The translations under genes and the position numbers were made by a program. From contig JAIPJR010000002.1 of assembly GCA_021734045.1 (NCBI GenBank), forward strand, positions 1 through 63,413: DNA of 63,413 nucleotides, given 5' to 3'. The number at the start of each line of letters is the position of its first letter. The stretch's first letter is position 1. This document shows positions 26,701 through 35,600 of this stretch, piece after piece. The DNA is from Fidelibacterota bacterium (GTDB lineage Bacteria; Fidelibacterota; UBA8477). The notes beneath the pieces were generated by a model, which did not search any database, was not told where the DNA came from, and was given only the letters and a program-made list of their open reading frames with translations.

Positions 26701-28382
26701 GCAAAATTGCCGACTCCCGCTTCAAAATCTTCCAGGACGATTGACCCATTATGCGGAATGGCAATCATGTCATCAATGTAAAGGATGGCATCTTCTTCCA
26801 CTGCCGTGGTGAACTGGAGGCTTTCCAGATGTACCACGTCCGTAGAGTTAATTTCTCCTGTACCGGTAATCCAACCGACCACAGGATCACGAGCCAGATC
26901 CAATTCCACATATTGCCATTCATCACCGGCAGTAATCTGGTGATAAGGACCGGCTTCATAACCGTCGCCACCGGTGCCATTATCATAGATCACCCAGCGC
27001 ACGGAAACGTTGGTATTGGTTCCCTTGATCCAGAATCCAACCCGATCATCCGGATTGAATGCTGTGACGCGATCACTCAGGCGCACGAACCAACCATCAG
27101 CCGGATCAGCATCATTGATGAGGGTCAACTTACCCGAACTCGATCCGGTGTGAGCCGCTTCTGTAGAAATGGCAAAACTGGAACTGGGATCCACGTTTGT
27201 GGAACCACTGTAGTTTGGCTGCTCGAAATTCCCGATGTCCGTCTCAAAGTCATGTACCACGAAATCAGGTGGCGGTAGGGGCGGCGGAGGTGTTACATCC
27301 AGAATATCGTCCGCATCCCGGGGTTCCAATTTGAAGGCACCGTAGGAATAATAGCCAACACCGGCCACATCATAGTGATTATCCAGGGTTGGGACGAAAG
27401 CATAGAGCATGTCATCCACAACCATGGCACCGCTGCCATCATCCACTTCCCATTCACCATTTCCCATATCGGGATTGGTGCAGACCGCGTCGCTCACGGC
27501 AACCAGCATACTTTCGTACTGTTCGTCCAGTTCCGCGGTTGTGATTGCGATTGCTCCTGGCAATGCATTACCACTGGAATTAACGGTATAGTCGGTGACA
27601 TTGCTTAGCTCTGTCATACCGCTGTACTCATCCACTGTAGCGGCGATGGTTACATCATCACCTACGACAGCGGGATGACCATAGCCATATACATAAATAC
27701 CACTATAAGGATCCGTACCATCCTGAATGAAATAACCGGCAGAGGCTGTTGCGGTAACGATACCGCTGGTCTCCACGTATTCATCCACGTAAGGCGAAGC
27801 ATCACTTGTTTCAGGATCGGTGGGGGTTTGAATCTGTGCAATAGTGTACGGTGTTGGCTCCGGTGGAGCTACCCAGGATTCGAAACTCCCGTTAACCACT
27901 AAATTGGAGCCACCATCTTCCACAAACTGTACGTTATCAATAAATAACGCGGCTGAGTCAACGAATGCACCTTCATCGTAAAAGCGTAAACGAACTGAAG
28001 CCGTGGTGGCACCTGTGGGAACAGTCCCTGACGTCGTCAAAGTCTGCCAGGCATCCGTATCAACCGAATAGAAGTTGAAATACTCATTGCCTGTATCCCA
28101 CACCAGGACCATGCGCACTCGCCCTGCCGCGGTACTGTCGTACACATCAAAACTGAATGTGTATGCAGCTTCCGAGGTCACACTAAAGGCATCTGAATCC
28201 ACATCTTGATTACTTGTGGAATAAAATGTCGCCTTGAGTGACGAAGCACCATCCGTGAAAGCACCAGTCTCTTCTGCAACTGTAACAGCAGATGTTTGAA
28301 CAGACCAGTTCTCTGGTATCTGTCCAAACAGGCCGATTGCGAAAAGGAAACTGGTAAGAATTGTAGCAATTCGCTTACCCAT
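20778..28382 (-). CDS. Giant modular secreted surface protein with FlgD-like/Por sorting domain
   Basis: A 2534-residue exported protein of no known function. After a signal peptide I see these parts (approximate residues): carbohydrate-binding-like sandwich (30-165); OB-fold region of the nuclease-associated type (178-360); two tandem homologous sandwiches (377-545, 547-714) sharing GWITGTGEINSTD; SusE/starch-binding-like repeats (720-915); LamG-like domain (920-1120); PKD/REJ-like domains (1127-1207, 1511-1600, 1840-1927); two beta-propellers (1220-1510, 1934-2214); a carboxypeptidase-regulatory-like domain (1757-1837); a second OB-fold region (2217-2424); and the terminal sorting domain (2430-2534) with QNYPNPFN and ASGLYIMRI. 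No catalytic motif is evident, so glycan binding or adhesion is likely. AGGAGG stands four bases before the ATG. Confidence 0.85.
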   Translation of the reverse strand: MGKRIATILTSFLFAIGLFGQIPENWSVQTSAVTVAEETGAFTDGASSLKATFYSTSNQDVDSDAFSVTSEAAYTFSFDVYDSTAAGRVRMVLVWDTGNEYFNFYSVDTDAWQTLTTSGTVPTGATTASVRLRFYDEGAFVDSAALFIDNVQFVEDGGSNLVVNGSFESWVAPPEPTPYTIAQIQTPTDPETSDASPYVDEYVETSGIVTATASAGYFIQDGTDPYSGIYVYGYGHPAVVGDDVTIAATVDEYSGMTELSNVTDYTVNSSGNALPGAIAITTAELDEQYESMLVAVSDAVCTNPDMGNGEWEVDDGSGAMVVDDMLYAFVPTLDNHYDVAGVGYYSYGAFKLEPRDADDILDVTPPPPLPPPDFVVHDFETDIGNFEQPNYSGSTNVDPSSSFAISTEAAHTGSSSGKLTLINDADPADGWFVRLSDRVTAFNPDDRVGFWIKGTNTNVSVRWVIYDNGTGGDGYEAGPYHQITAGDEWQYVELDLARDPVVGWITGTGEINSTDVVHLESLQFTTAVEEDAILYIDDMIAIPHNGSIVLEDFEAGVGNFADPNFSGSTSGLLAESAFVSSTDEAYEASASGMMTLVDDPAVSGGWFVRDGDRTTQFSPDSKISIYVKGADPTTQIRLVIWDNGSGGDGYEAGPWYTFSNNESDWGVVTLDLARDMVTGWITGTGEINSTDYVTLESIQLQSAVDVSDTLYFDLFEEIPATQILPYASVTLKAQIGGDAQYRSFWANGSWDNDGVYDSNWSGPMVELTDPDADGIFEGTVPLVADGTTYSWWVGSEDDGNAWLEDGADITVSTTDPVESALAVVDPSDSGYNNWIVILAGDMNSWDNAADNLTRVGDTWTGTFPLTSGTTYTYKFTVMHSWTAAYGDGGVGNAGGNYSFTPTQDGDYTFTFNDADNSVNVEQAFVWPLVETFTDSVFDLNWAFNGMSGDGTLEIADSTASGWGSDVGVFTDAGYTGIVYLDNVLGADWSVSGDFFLVGPADPDAPLYQGLVAKTDATDLEYYRFIYRNSSASDNGQLKLQGFNGSWHISAAWNPGVDFEPIETGWHNLKIKVIGNDFFAFLDGKMLPGCPFQDEAPFMDAGYPGAYVYNTANGQTIFDNFTVDQGAYPPLAKAGADQFVLVDTEVALDGMIEYAQEGNTAHWVQVSGPEVVLSDTTALNATFTPTEAGEYVFRLIVDAGPEFGHTDDVMISVNADFIVPQYTAEYFGDVRASVIDQNTGGIYMVNTNPRSIHYFAPGNETGTPDDTLVWAGIDGWLGPYGMDMADDGMLYLATYSSGNHVWRLDGYGSNPEPIYTHSGSSRGLFARGSGENTEVYLMGNGNEIVKITPSGGTWTAETIIANSGDNASMAVIGNDIYTVSFSDSISKWVDNGSGYENVPFHTSEEVHMAQVVRPGADPNQLYVMYSTRPVDTLTYFDTHIGVLDMASGEVAYSIQLNDTTNYLYSWARPYSMDVVDGFNIAWGVGPTGNNGVEPAYPQGTYRGYLLDSTGDPGNRAPGARVALKPGHEVIFGNMVYLFGDRSGDIDGEPITYQWTQIAGPTVEGLDLTQANLAFQALNAGDYTFQLEVSDGVNTSAPAVVDFTVMPVSFVEEFETDADVANWTVGNDANMTVSINDTMGLNESGALDLASNLGFAVSSFTRGLYAQPGEYFSLELWVNFVSPGGLDPTSLTLTLDGLTAEPMVVDLNQAEFIGQYGHIVLDGFATGDAGNLTIAGVLPFQPGTYQHIYLDSLAWTNPATVTTYDISGTITTNDAGDPTGTVIAVEPYEEYWSTEVADNTGAYSISGVVPGTYLVTAHLYGYKNLDTLVTVDDNLTLDLELIRNTPPVAVAPTIPASNQVSAFVLFDGSGCYDDDGDVLTYHWSGPDSINIQLFSSGNGGFRPSATGTYSFSLFVSDGVDSSETVTFDVTVDQAAPAPERPLTYVDEFIEEGSGWQGLAVDADSKLWSIAYYGWAPNVRVWDADGVPATIDNISSAVVGADTLTLDFNNHGRDVNLDPDGNVWVSGGGYVAGFDAVTGEQIGAVAKEGSAVFSFDGDGNLYVGAVVSNVIYKYDTNLELVRSDTMTRGAVGRDFAVSPDGSRIIVGELSNKAYILERQPDGSYLQVDDLPGPFISGEQVSHVKFDSEGFLYLMGETNNIVGDDRIYIYNPNTDYATREVVELTGTNSPRGMAYDANLGVFYVADFATAEVTIGRYAMPGANLITSLYTAAADDAAGEPAYGDSVVTVRGYVTTTNELGGPAYIQAWDGSVGMAVYDSDFHNAEDLARGQYVEITGSIGFYNGLTEITNVAADGWSILIDELPEVTPLMVTAADLLDNAGESLEGVLVSIDSLSLVDPSEWPAAGSHATVHVTDGVDTIEVRIDRDTNIDGNGAPADDYFMVTGVVGQYDGSSPYFSGYQLMPRDIDDFHGAVVSVDDNLGLPKEFALHQNYPNPFNASTTIKYELPRDAQIKLVLYNMLGQKVATLVDEHQTAGYRTVQWNGRNDFGQNVASGLYIMRITADKNAFTQTRKMTIIK

Positions 28383-28510
28383 AAAACCTCCTAATTGTTT
28401 GTAGGAATTGATTGTTTTGGTTTTGATATCTTGAAACCGTTCGTTGATAGTGAACAGGCATTTCTTGTGTTGCGACTCCCCCGGTCATTTTTCCAAAATT
28501 TTGTCCGTGT

Positions 28511-28528
28511 GTGATGAAGGTACATCAC
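28511..28528. promoter_or_regulatory. Inverted repeat between divergent surface-protein and amidase genes
   Basis: GTGATG (28511-28516) and CATCAC (28523-28528) form a perfect inverted repeat with six bases between. It lies in the 281-base divergent gap (28383-28663), which otherwise contains only AT-rich sequence and the two ribosome sites. It could be an operator for one or both genes. Confidence 0.3.
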
Positions 28529-28663
28529 CCGCAAATAGCTGTCAAGTATTAACCGTTGATCATTGTAGATAGTTCACAAAATTAAATTAACTCACTCCCG
28601 CTTGCGTGTGTCCAACTCAGAAGCTACTTTTCGCCAAATTCAGCTAAGCGGGGAGCATCCATT

Positions 28664-31000
28664 ATGCCATCTCAGTCCTACAAGTTAAAAGTTTACAAGC
28701 CTTTGGTGAGTCTTTTAGTCGTCTTTCTCATGCTGTTCCCCATCTCACTGGGCGCGCAGTCACTGAATAACTACACCTTCTGTCTGGATCCGGGTCATGG
28801 CCACGGGAATCCAAATACCGGTCCCACCGGGCTGCACGAACACATCATCAATATGCGTGCCAGCCGAGCCCTTTCCGACCTGCTCTACAGCGTGAACGCG
28901 GACACTGTAATTCTCACCCGCGACGAATTCACCACCGCGGACCCCACGCTATCCCAACGGGAGCAAATCGCCAATTCTAACAATGTGGACTGGTTCCATT
29001 CCGTGCATCACAATGCCACCGGTTGGCCGGAAAATCCCTCCGTGCGTTACACGCTGGTGCTCTATTCCCAAAATGGGGATGAAACACCCCTGAATCCCGG
29101 TTCAGAAGCCATGTCGCCCCTCATTTCCCAACGCATTTTCCAGGGACTGCGCACTTCAGAGTTCAGGGTTTTCGGCGATTTTAATTTCTACGGCTCCCCC
29201 AATTACCTGGGCGTCCTCAATGACCTCACCATGCCCAGTGAGTTATCCGAAGCCACATTCCACGATAATCCCGGCGAAGAAGCGAAATTATACAATCCTG
29301 ATTTCACCCGCATGGAGGGCCGCGGCATTTTCTACGGGATGCTGGACTATTTCACCAGCACCAATTACTGGAATGGTGTCATTTCCGGCATCATTACTGA
29401 TAGCGATTCCGGTGAGCCCCTGGACAGCGTTCGCGTAACCCTCACACCCGGAGATTCGGTCCACTATACCGATAATTACCACTCCGGCTATTACGCTTTT
29501 CACAACCTGGCACCCGGGCAATATGTGGTGTCCATCGAGAAGGAAAATTACGTCGACCTTTTCGACACGGTTCAGGTTCATCCTGGTATTTTTGATTTTG
29601 CCGATTTTGCCACCGGCAGTACGGCACCTCCCGAACTCATCGGTTCTACACCCACCGACAGCAGTACCGGATTTGGGATTTGGGAAAATCTGAGTCTGAC
29701 ATTTTCCCGTCCCATGAATCGCGTGAGTGTGGAGGAAGCAATCTGCCTCTGTTCTGTCGATGATACCATGGCTGTGCGATTTTCCTGGGACGCCACCAGT
29801 GAAAATGTCACCCTTAATCCCCTGGGGGCACTACAGCCCGACACATGGTACGAGTTGTCTGTTGATACAACTGCCACCGATTTATTCGGTCATCCGTTGA
29901 TTCCCGATCCGGCCGGTTCCGTTCATTTTCAAACCGCCTACACGTACGACCAGATGATCCCCATCGCCCTCTCCCCAACCGAGCAGGAGCACAATGTTTC
30001 TTTGTACAACACAATCAGCATTACCTTCTCCCGCCCGCTGGCAGACGGTGTGAATTACGCCAATTCCATCGTGATTCTCAGCGACAATTTCCGCCGGATT
30101 AACGGCCGCGTGGATGTGGATGCCTCAAACGAAGGAATTGAAAATGTCCTGACGCTGATCCCGGATACACCACTGCAGACCAATCGGAGCTATACCGCCA
30201 CACTCATGTCCAGCATTGCTGATACGGGTGGAATGACAATGGCAAATCACTTCACGTGGACCTTTCATGCCACGGACCGGTCGTTTCAAACCAGCCGCAT
30301 GGACTCCGGCCAGTCGCTGACCAATTGGGAAGTGGATTACCTCACCAATGCCACGGTAGCACCGGTTCTGGCCACAATCCCGGCGATCCATGATTCCTTT
30401 GCAATTGCGGTGACACTCAATCAAACAGAACCGCAGAATCCATCAACAGCAGGACTCCGCTGGACAGGCAGTCCACTGGAGGTCCATCCAAACCAGGTAT
30501 TCGGATTCTACGCCAAAGGACTGCCGCCGGTGATTTTTGATTCCAATGGCAGCATACTGGCAAATTTTGAGGCATCACCGGGCTGGCATTTCTATACCTG
30601 GTCAGCAGAATTCGCCACCACGTTGGGAGGCATCGGCTTTTCACTGCCTGCTGACAGTTCTGAAGGAACCGGCTATCTGGATGAGGTGGTTTCGCTCACG
30701 GACATTACCCCTCTGGCGAACGAAACGGGAACCCTCCCCACTGAGTTCAAGCTGTTTGCCTATCCAAATCCATTTAATCCACAAGTGCACCTGGTCCTGC
30801 CGGATGTACCCGGTTCGAAAAAATTATTCCTTTACAGTCTGCGTGGAGAACTGGTGCTGGAGACCTACATTCCCGCTTATCAACGCAAGATTGACCTGAA
30901 CTTTCAGCAAATACTGCCTAATGCTCCCAGTGGTGTTTATCTGGCGCGGATTCGTACAAATGCAAAGGAATACAGCACTAAACTTCTATATTTGAAATAG
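28664..31000 (+). CDS. Secreted N-acetylmuramoyl-L-alanine amidase with Big_5-like domains and sorting domain
   Basis: This exported zinc amidase should cleave the bond between MurNAc and the stem peptide. After a signal peptide (cleavage near ...LGAQS) the Amidase_3 domain spans about residues 36-235. Zinc and catalytic residues are visible in DPGHGHG, LHEHIINM, HSVHHNATG and SELSEATFHDN. A carboxypeptidase-regulatory-like domain (about 238-312), two SbsA-type Ig-like Big_5 domains (320-424, 430-536; LTFSRPMN, ITFSRPLA) and a C-terminal FlgD-like sorting domain (from about 693; YPNPFNPQ, SGVYLARI) follow. Surface display of a wall amidase is unusual. The next gene starts 24 bases later. Confidence 0.88.
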   Translation: MPSQSYKLKVYKPLVSLLVVFLMLFPISLGAQSLNNYTFCLDPGHGHGNPNTGPTGLHEHIINMRASRALSDLLYSVNADTVILTRDEFTTADPTLSQREQIANSNNVDWFHSVHHNATGWPENPSVRYTLVLYSQNGDETPLNPGSEAMSPLISQRIFQGLRTSEFRVFGDFNFYGSPNYLGVLNDLTMPSELSEATFHDNPGEEAKLYNPDFTRMEGRGIFYGMLDYFTSTNYWNGVISGIITDSDSGEPLDSVRVTLTPGDSVHYTDNYHSGYYAFHNLAPGQYVVSIEKENYVDLFDTVQVHPGIFDFADFATGSTAPPELIGSTPTDSSTGFGIWENLSLTFSRPMNRVSVEEAICLCSVDDTMAVRFSWDATSENVTLNPLGALQPDTWYELSVDTTATDLFGHPLIPDPAGSVHFQTAYTYDQMIPIALSPTEQEHNVSLYNTISITFSRPLADGVNYANSIVILSDNFRRINGRVDVDASNEGIENVLTLIPDTPLQTNRSYTATLMSSIADTGGMTMANHFTWTFHATDRSFQTSRMDSGQSLTNWEVDYLTNATVAPVLATIPAIHDSFAIAVTLNQTEPQNPSTAGLRWTGSPLEVHPNQVFGFYAKGLPPVIFDSNGSILANFEASPGWHFYTWSAEFATTLGGIGFSLPADSSEGTGYLDEVVSLTDITPLANETGTLPTEFKLFAYPNPFNPQVHLVLPDVPGSKKLFLYSLRGELVLETYIPAYQRKIDLNFQQILPNAPSGVYLARIRTNAKEYSTKLLYLK

Positions 31001-31024
31001 TAAAATGAAATTTGAGAGGCACAT

Positions 31025-31942
31025 ATGATTCGTCGCATGACCATGACTCTACTTCTGATCACGCTGATTTTCACAAGCCATTCCCTGGCTGCCCAGCCGG
31101 AAGCACTTACGCCTGCCGGACGGGCATTCATCGGTCCCATCTGGTCGCCCTCCGGTGAGTACATCGCCGTAAGCGAAAGTGGTTATCAGGGCGTTTGGCT
31201 GATTAACATGATTAATGGTAAGTTAACCCAGCTCAACAATGCCAATGCTGCCGGTTTTGGTATGGCCTGGAGTCACGATGGACGCTATCTGGCCACCACA
31301 GAAAACAAGGCCCGGTCCATTCCCCGCCGAACAGCCGTGATGATTTACGATACGCAAACAGGTGAGAATACAAACCTGTCTGGTTTTGAAGAACGGCTGA
31401 TTGGTACCCTGACCTGGTCGCCGGATGACCAAAACCTCTTCCTGATTGGACATTTTCCCCTGCGCAATGCAGTATTTTCCCGCACGGAAAAAACCTCACC
31501 CGCCGGGTATAATTTCTTTTCCATCCTCCACGACCAGATTGTGGAATACAATACGGCCTCACAAGTCATGCTTACGCTGCAAACCGGTCAGCGCTATCTC
31601 AATCTGCGCCCCTCACCGGACGGGCAAACCTTCGTGTGTGAAATTATTGGTGGAGGTTTGATTATCGGGAATAGTCGCGGGCTCATTGCCCAGACTGATG
31701 CCGGCGAGCGCCCACGCTGGAGCGCTGATGGTCAATATATCGTCTATCAAATCGCGAAAGATGACGGCCACCGGATTACCCAATCCGAAATCTGGCGCAT
31801 GACAGCAGATGGCAGCGAACTTCTCCAAATCACGGACACACCGGATCTTATCGAACTGAACCCCTCCCTTGCTCCAGATAATCGCCGTGTGGTTTATGAG
31901 GAGCGTAATTCCCGGCGCATCTATACGCTGGAGCTGGAATAG
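31025..31942 (+). CDS. Exported TolB-like beta-propeller protein
   Basis: A 305-residue secreted protein with a signal peptide ending near SLAAQ. It has repeated PD40/TolB-type blades: GPIWSPSGEYIAVS, GMAWSHDGRYLATT, TLTWSPDDQNLFLI, LRPSPDGQTFV, RPRWSADGQYIVYQ and NPSLAPDNRRVVYE. Six blades fit one closed propeller. There is no N-terminal TolB domain, so it is not TolB itself. GAGAGG stands five bases before the ATG, and it is probably cotranscribed with the amidase, perhaps as a binding partner in the periplasm. Confidence 0.85.
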   Translation: MIRRMTMTLLLITLIFTSHSLAAQPEALTPAGRAFIGPIWSPSGEYIAVSESGYQGVWLINMINGKLTQLNNANAAGFGMAWSHDGRYLATTENKARSIPRRTAVMIYDTQTGENTNLSGFEERLIGTLTWSPDDQNLFLIGHFPLRNAVFSRTEKTSPAGYNFFSILHDQIVEYNTASQVMLTLQTGQRYLNLRPSPDGQTFVCEIIGGGLIIGNSRGLIAQTDAGERPRWSADGQYIVYQIAKDDGHRITQSEIWRMTADGSELLQITDTPDLIELNPSLAPDNRRVVYEERNSRRIYTLELE

Positions 31943-31982
31943 CATCCTCCGATACTCAATACGCATTGCTTGATTGAACGAC

Positions 31983-32017
31983 AAAAAAAACAGCCCCCCA
32001 ATGAGGGCTGTTTTTTT
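31983..32017. terminator. Bidirectional terminator between convergent genes
   Basis: AAAAAACAGCCC and GGGCTGTTTTTT are perfectly complementary around a short loop (CCCAATGA), with A and T runs on both sides. It can end the amidase/propeller transcript on the plus strand and the gene at 32062 on the minus strand. Confidence 0.9.
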
Positions 32018-32061
32018 GAGTTATGATTGTCCGGAAAATGGCAACTATTCAGTTCGCCAAA

Positions 32062-32568
32062 TTACCACTGAAACGCATCCAGATCGGTAATCGCTTGGTC
32101 AAAATTGGTGGTATCACCTTGCCACCAAATCAGCGTTTCATTATCCCGGAAGATGAAATGCGCCTTGCCCATTCCTAATGTGGTGAATTGAACCTTATCA
32201 CCCTTGTTCATCACCTTCAATGGTGAAAAAACCGGTGTGCCGCGGGACATTTTCATGGACATGTCCATAAAATCCTGCTTGGCAGACTGCTCATCAGGGA
32301 AGATACTGAGATAAAGAATGTTCTTATTTTCTTTGGGACCATAATACCCAATCACGTACTCGTCCGTGCCCAAACTTTTTCCGTGCATATCATTAATGAT
32401 TTTCGTGGCGTCCGATCCCCGAACCACCTCGGATAATGTCTCTCCGGCGATGGCTTGAGGCAGTTTGCTGTTGTCGGCTTTTGATGAACAGGTCCAGGTC
32501 GCCAATAGCAGGAAGAGCATGGTGAGAACCAAGATCACACGGGTTCGGGTCGTTTTTGGAATAATCAT
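32062..32568 (-). CDS. Small exported protein of unknown function
   Basis: I do not recognise this 168-residue protein. It begins with a basic N-terminus and one long hydrophobic segment (about residues 10-26) followed by Cys-Ser-Ser. The cysteine suggests a lipoprotein, but the preceding residues (ATWTC) do not fit the normal lipobox. The mature part is mixed alpha/beta and rich in Asp, Lys and Met. It lies downstream of the putative hydrolase gene on the same strand across about 110 bases. Confidence 0.65.
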   Translation of the reverse strand: MIIPKTTRTRVILVLTMLFLLLATWTCSSKADNSKLPQAIAGETLSEVVRGSDATKIINDMHGKSLGTDEYVIGYYGPKENKNILYLSIFPDEQSAKQDFMDMSMKMSRGTPVFSPLKVMNKGDKVQFTTLGMGKAHFIFRDNETLIWWQGDTTNFDQAITDLDAFQW

Positions 32569-32677
32569 GGGAATCCTCTCTTGTCAGTATTTTGTCATGA
32601 TTTTACAGGAATTAAGTCCTGAGAAATTTGCTGTTACACTCACCTACACAGGCAAAATCTTATCCAATTTCACCCCA

Positions 32678-35600
32678 TTAACGCAGCAGAAGGATTTTCT
32701 GAGTTTGATTGAATTCGGCCGCGCTAAGGCGGACCAAATAAAGCCCCGAAGCCGCCAATTGTCCGTCATCATTCAAACCATTCCAGCGCACCTGGTGATA
32801 ACCCGGCTGGACGACGTCATCAACCAGCGTCCGTATGCTCCGCCCCAGAATGTCGTACAGTTCAAGCTTAATATGCCCCGCTTCTGGGATAGCTACGGTG
32901 AAATGCGTAACCGGATTGAATGGATTGGGATACGCCGGACTCAGGGAAAAACTCGCCGGAAGCGCATCCTGGGCGAGATTCACGTAGCGCTCAAGGAAAA
33001 AATGAAAAGCCGTATCGGCTAATGCATATTCTGTCTGATTCATGGCCATCACCCACCAGGCAATTCCGGTAGAATCCCGCTCTAATGCCAGCAGAGTGTC
33101 CATAGTAACCATCAGCGATGTATCGCCGGCCGCTGGTAAAACCAGGGTATCCAGGTTGGTCACCAGGTAGAGTAAATAGGTATTCTCCACACCCACATCC
33201 GCATCCGCTACCGCCGACCAGTGAAAGTTCACATTCTCCATGGAGTCCATAATCACGGTGTCCGGGGGTGGATGAATCAGGTGAAATTCCGTCATTGGCT
33301 GCAAACTCCGCGGCGGTAACACGAGCGTAAATGTATCAGGGGACATGAGGGTGTCGCTCTGACTATATACGCGGACCGTCCAGTCCAGATTAAACGTCTG
33401 TGTGAAATTCCAGTCCGTATCTCGGAGATCCAGCCACATTGAAGGCTCCCCAAGTCTGTTAGCACTCAGCCAGTTGGAGTCAGAATCGGGGTGGTAGAGA
33501 AAATCATACCGCACATCAGCGCCAACATCCGGATCCTGGGCTGTCGTCCACAGGAAGTCCACCTCGTTATCCCCCCAGGCGCTGCCATTTTGCGGTTGGA
33601 GCAGATTCACATTGGTAACCGGCGTGTCATTTATTTCGCCCACAATCTGCAAATCGTCCAGATACCAACCCAACCGTGTTGTATTGGCGTCGGAGGCAAA
33701 TTGAAACTGAATCATCACCGTCTGATTGACGAAATCGCTCAGATCACAAATCACCCGCCGCCAACCATTAGACGTACCTGAAAATACCGGCTCACCGTTC
33801 ATGAGATTGGACTGGGCGTTCACTGTATGGGTATAGCCGCCCACCGGCGTGATACGCTCCCAACTCTCCCCGCCATCTACGGATATACGGATATTGCCGC
33901 CATCATATGCGCGGGTGGGATAAGTGCTGGAAGATTCCAGCTCATACCAGTGATAAAAACTCAAATACTGGAAGCCATAGCCGTTAAGATCAATGGGCGG
34001 CGTGGTCAGGCGGGTGTAGGAGTAATTAGCATAATTGGAAAGCAGGTTGGTTCCCCAAACTTTCGTTCCCGAATGAGCGGTGGGTGCGGCGGTTTGGGGG
34101 ACACCCCATTGCCAGCGGGTGGTTCCCAAGACATAACTGGATTCAAAGCCGCTGTCATTCTCCTCCAGATCTGTATCAAGCCAGTCCCGCGGGGCTTCAC
34201 TGGGAAGGCATAAAAAATAACCTGAATCCGGGTAGGTAAATGGCGCACTGAGTCCGGTTATTTCCTTCAATTTTATCTGATAATAAATGGTATCCAACCC
34301 GGCGACTTGCCCTGCTGCCAATTGTAATGTCCCAATCCAGCGTGTCCACGTGTAGGGCTCCAGGTCAGAGCGCCCCAGGAAACCACCATTCCCGTCAAAT
34401 ACCTCCACCCACACCGAATCAAAGTCGATAATTGAGGTGTTCTCCAGCATAACTACCGGTGGCCAATCCTCTAGCGGGAATTCATTCATTTCCCGGTGAA
34501 AAATATCCGGTGTCTCCAAATCGGGGATATAGTTCAATAGCGAATCAGACATAGGACTTTCATTGCCAAAATGATCCCGCGCGGTGATGCGAAAATTGAG
34601 CGGCGTCAGGCTGGGCAAGTCATCAATAATGGTGGCGTTCTCCCGCATATCCGAAAGATGCACATCCTGGGTCAGATCCCAGTAGGGTGATTCGGTGGAA
34701 ATGGGATTAGTGTCATAGTAAATACGGTACGTCTTAAAATTTGTATCCTCCACCGGATCCCAGGCCAAAGCCATGAAGGTGTCACTGATGAAGGTTGCCC
34801 GGAAGTCGGATGGCGTCGCAGGCGCAATGGTATCCGGCGCCGTCTCCCAATGGGTCAGATAACTCTCCACAGCATCGCGGAAGGGCTGGTAATATTCCAG
34901 AATTTTGGAATAATTTCGCCAGCCGCGCGGCATTACCGGCCGGTTATAGAGCGAATCCAGTGTCATGTTTAAATCGTCAAAAAGCTGCGGCTTCTCATCC
35001 ATCTCAATCTGAACCCAGGGTTCGAACACACTCCAGCCGGGGATGGATTGGCGCAGGTAATTCATCTGTACACCGGTAATTGGTCCTAGCAGGTAATAGG
35101 TGTGAGGCATGGGATATTGATCGAAGGCACCATAATAATTAAAAACACCATCGTAATGTACCTGATAGTAATTATCCACCCGTACCGACCCGTGAAAACC
35201 GAATTGACCTGCTGAAACAGGATACTCCGAGGTAAAATTAACAAAATCCAGATGATCAGCCGTCACATCCCTGATGGGCTTATTAGCATAACCTGCATCC
35301 CATCCACCGGAGAGCACGATGGATTTGTAATTTTCATGCGCTTCGTTATTATCAAAACTGTGCGTATGTAAAACCAGCGGTGCGTGGGGCTCAGTGGTAT
35401 TCAGCAACGAGTCGCATAAGACCTCGTGGAAAACCTGAAATAACGTATTGTCGTTACGAGCCGGATCGGACAGCGAAGAATTATTGGAATAATCGCCAAT
35501 GCCGGTCCACTTGACCTCGCGTCCTGATCCTGCCAGCATATACACCCAGGCATCAATCTGCCGGAAGAGCGCCAGGCCGTTATAAGGGGCGATAAAATCG

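Noticed and set aside
26240-27260. Repeated DNA that might suggest a repeat array
   Set aside because: The similarity follows the duplicated protein domain, with long diverged copies. There is no short repeat and spacer pattern, so it is not CRISPR.
28507-28530. TGTGA...TCAC as a Crp binding site
   Set aside because: The half-sites are separated by ten bases where Crp needs six, so it is kept only as a generic inverted repeat.
28556-28600. TTGATC-N17-AAATTA as the amidase promoter
   Set aside because: The -10 match is too weak to support a call.
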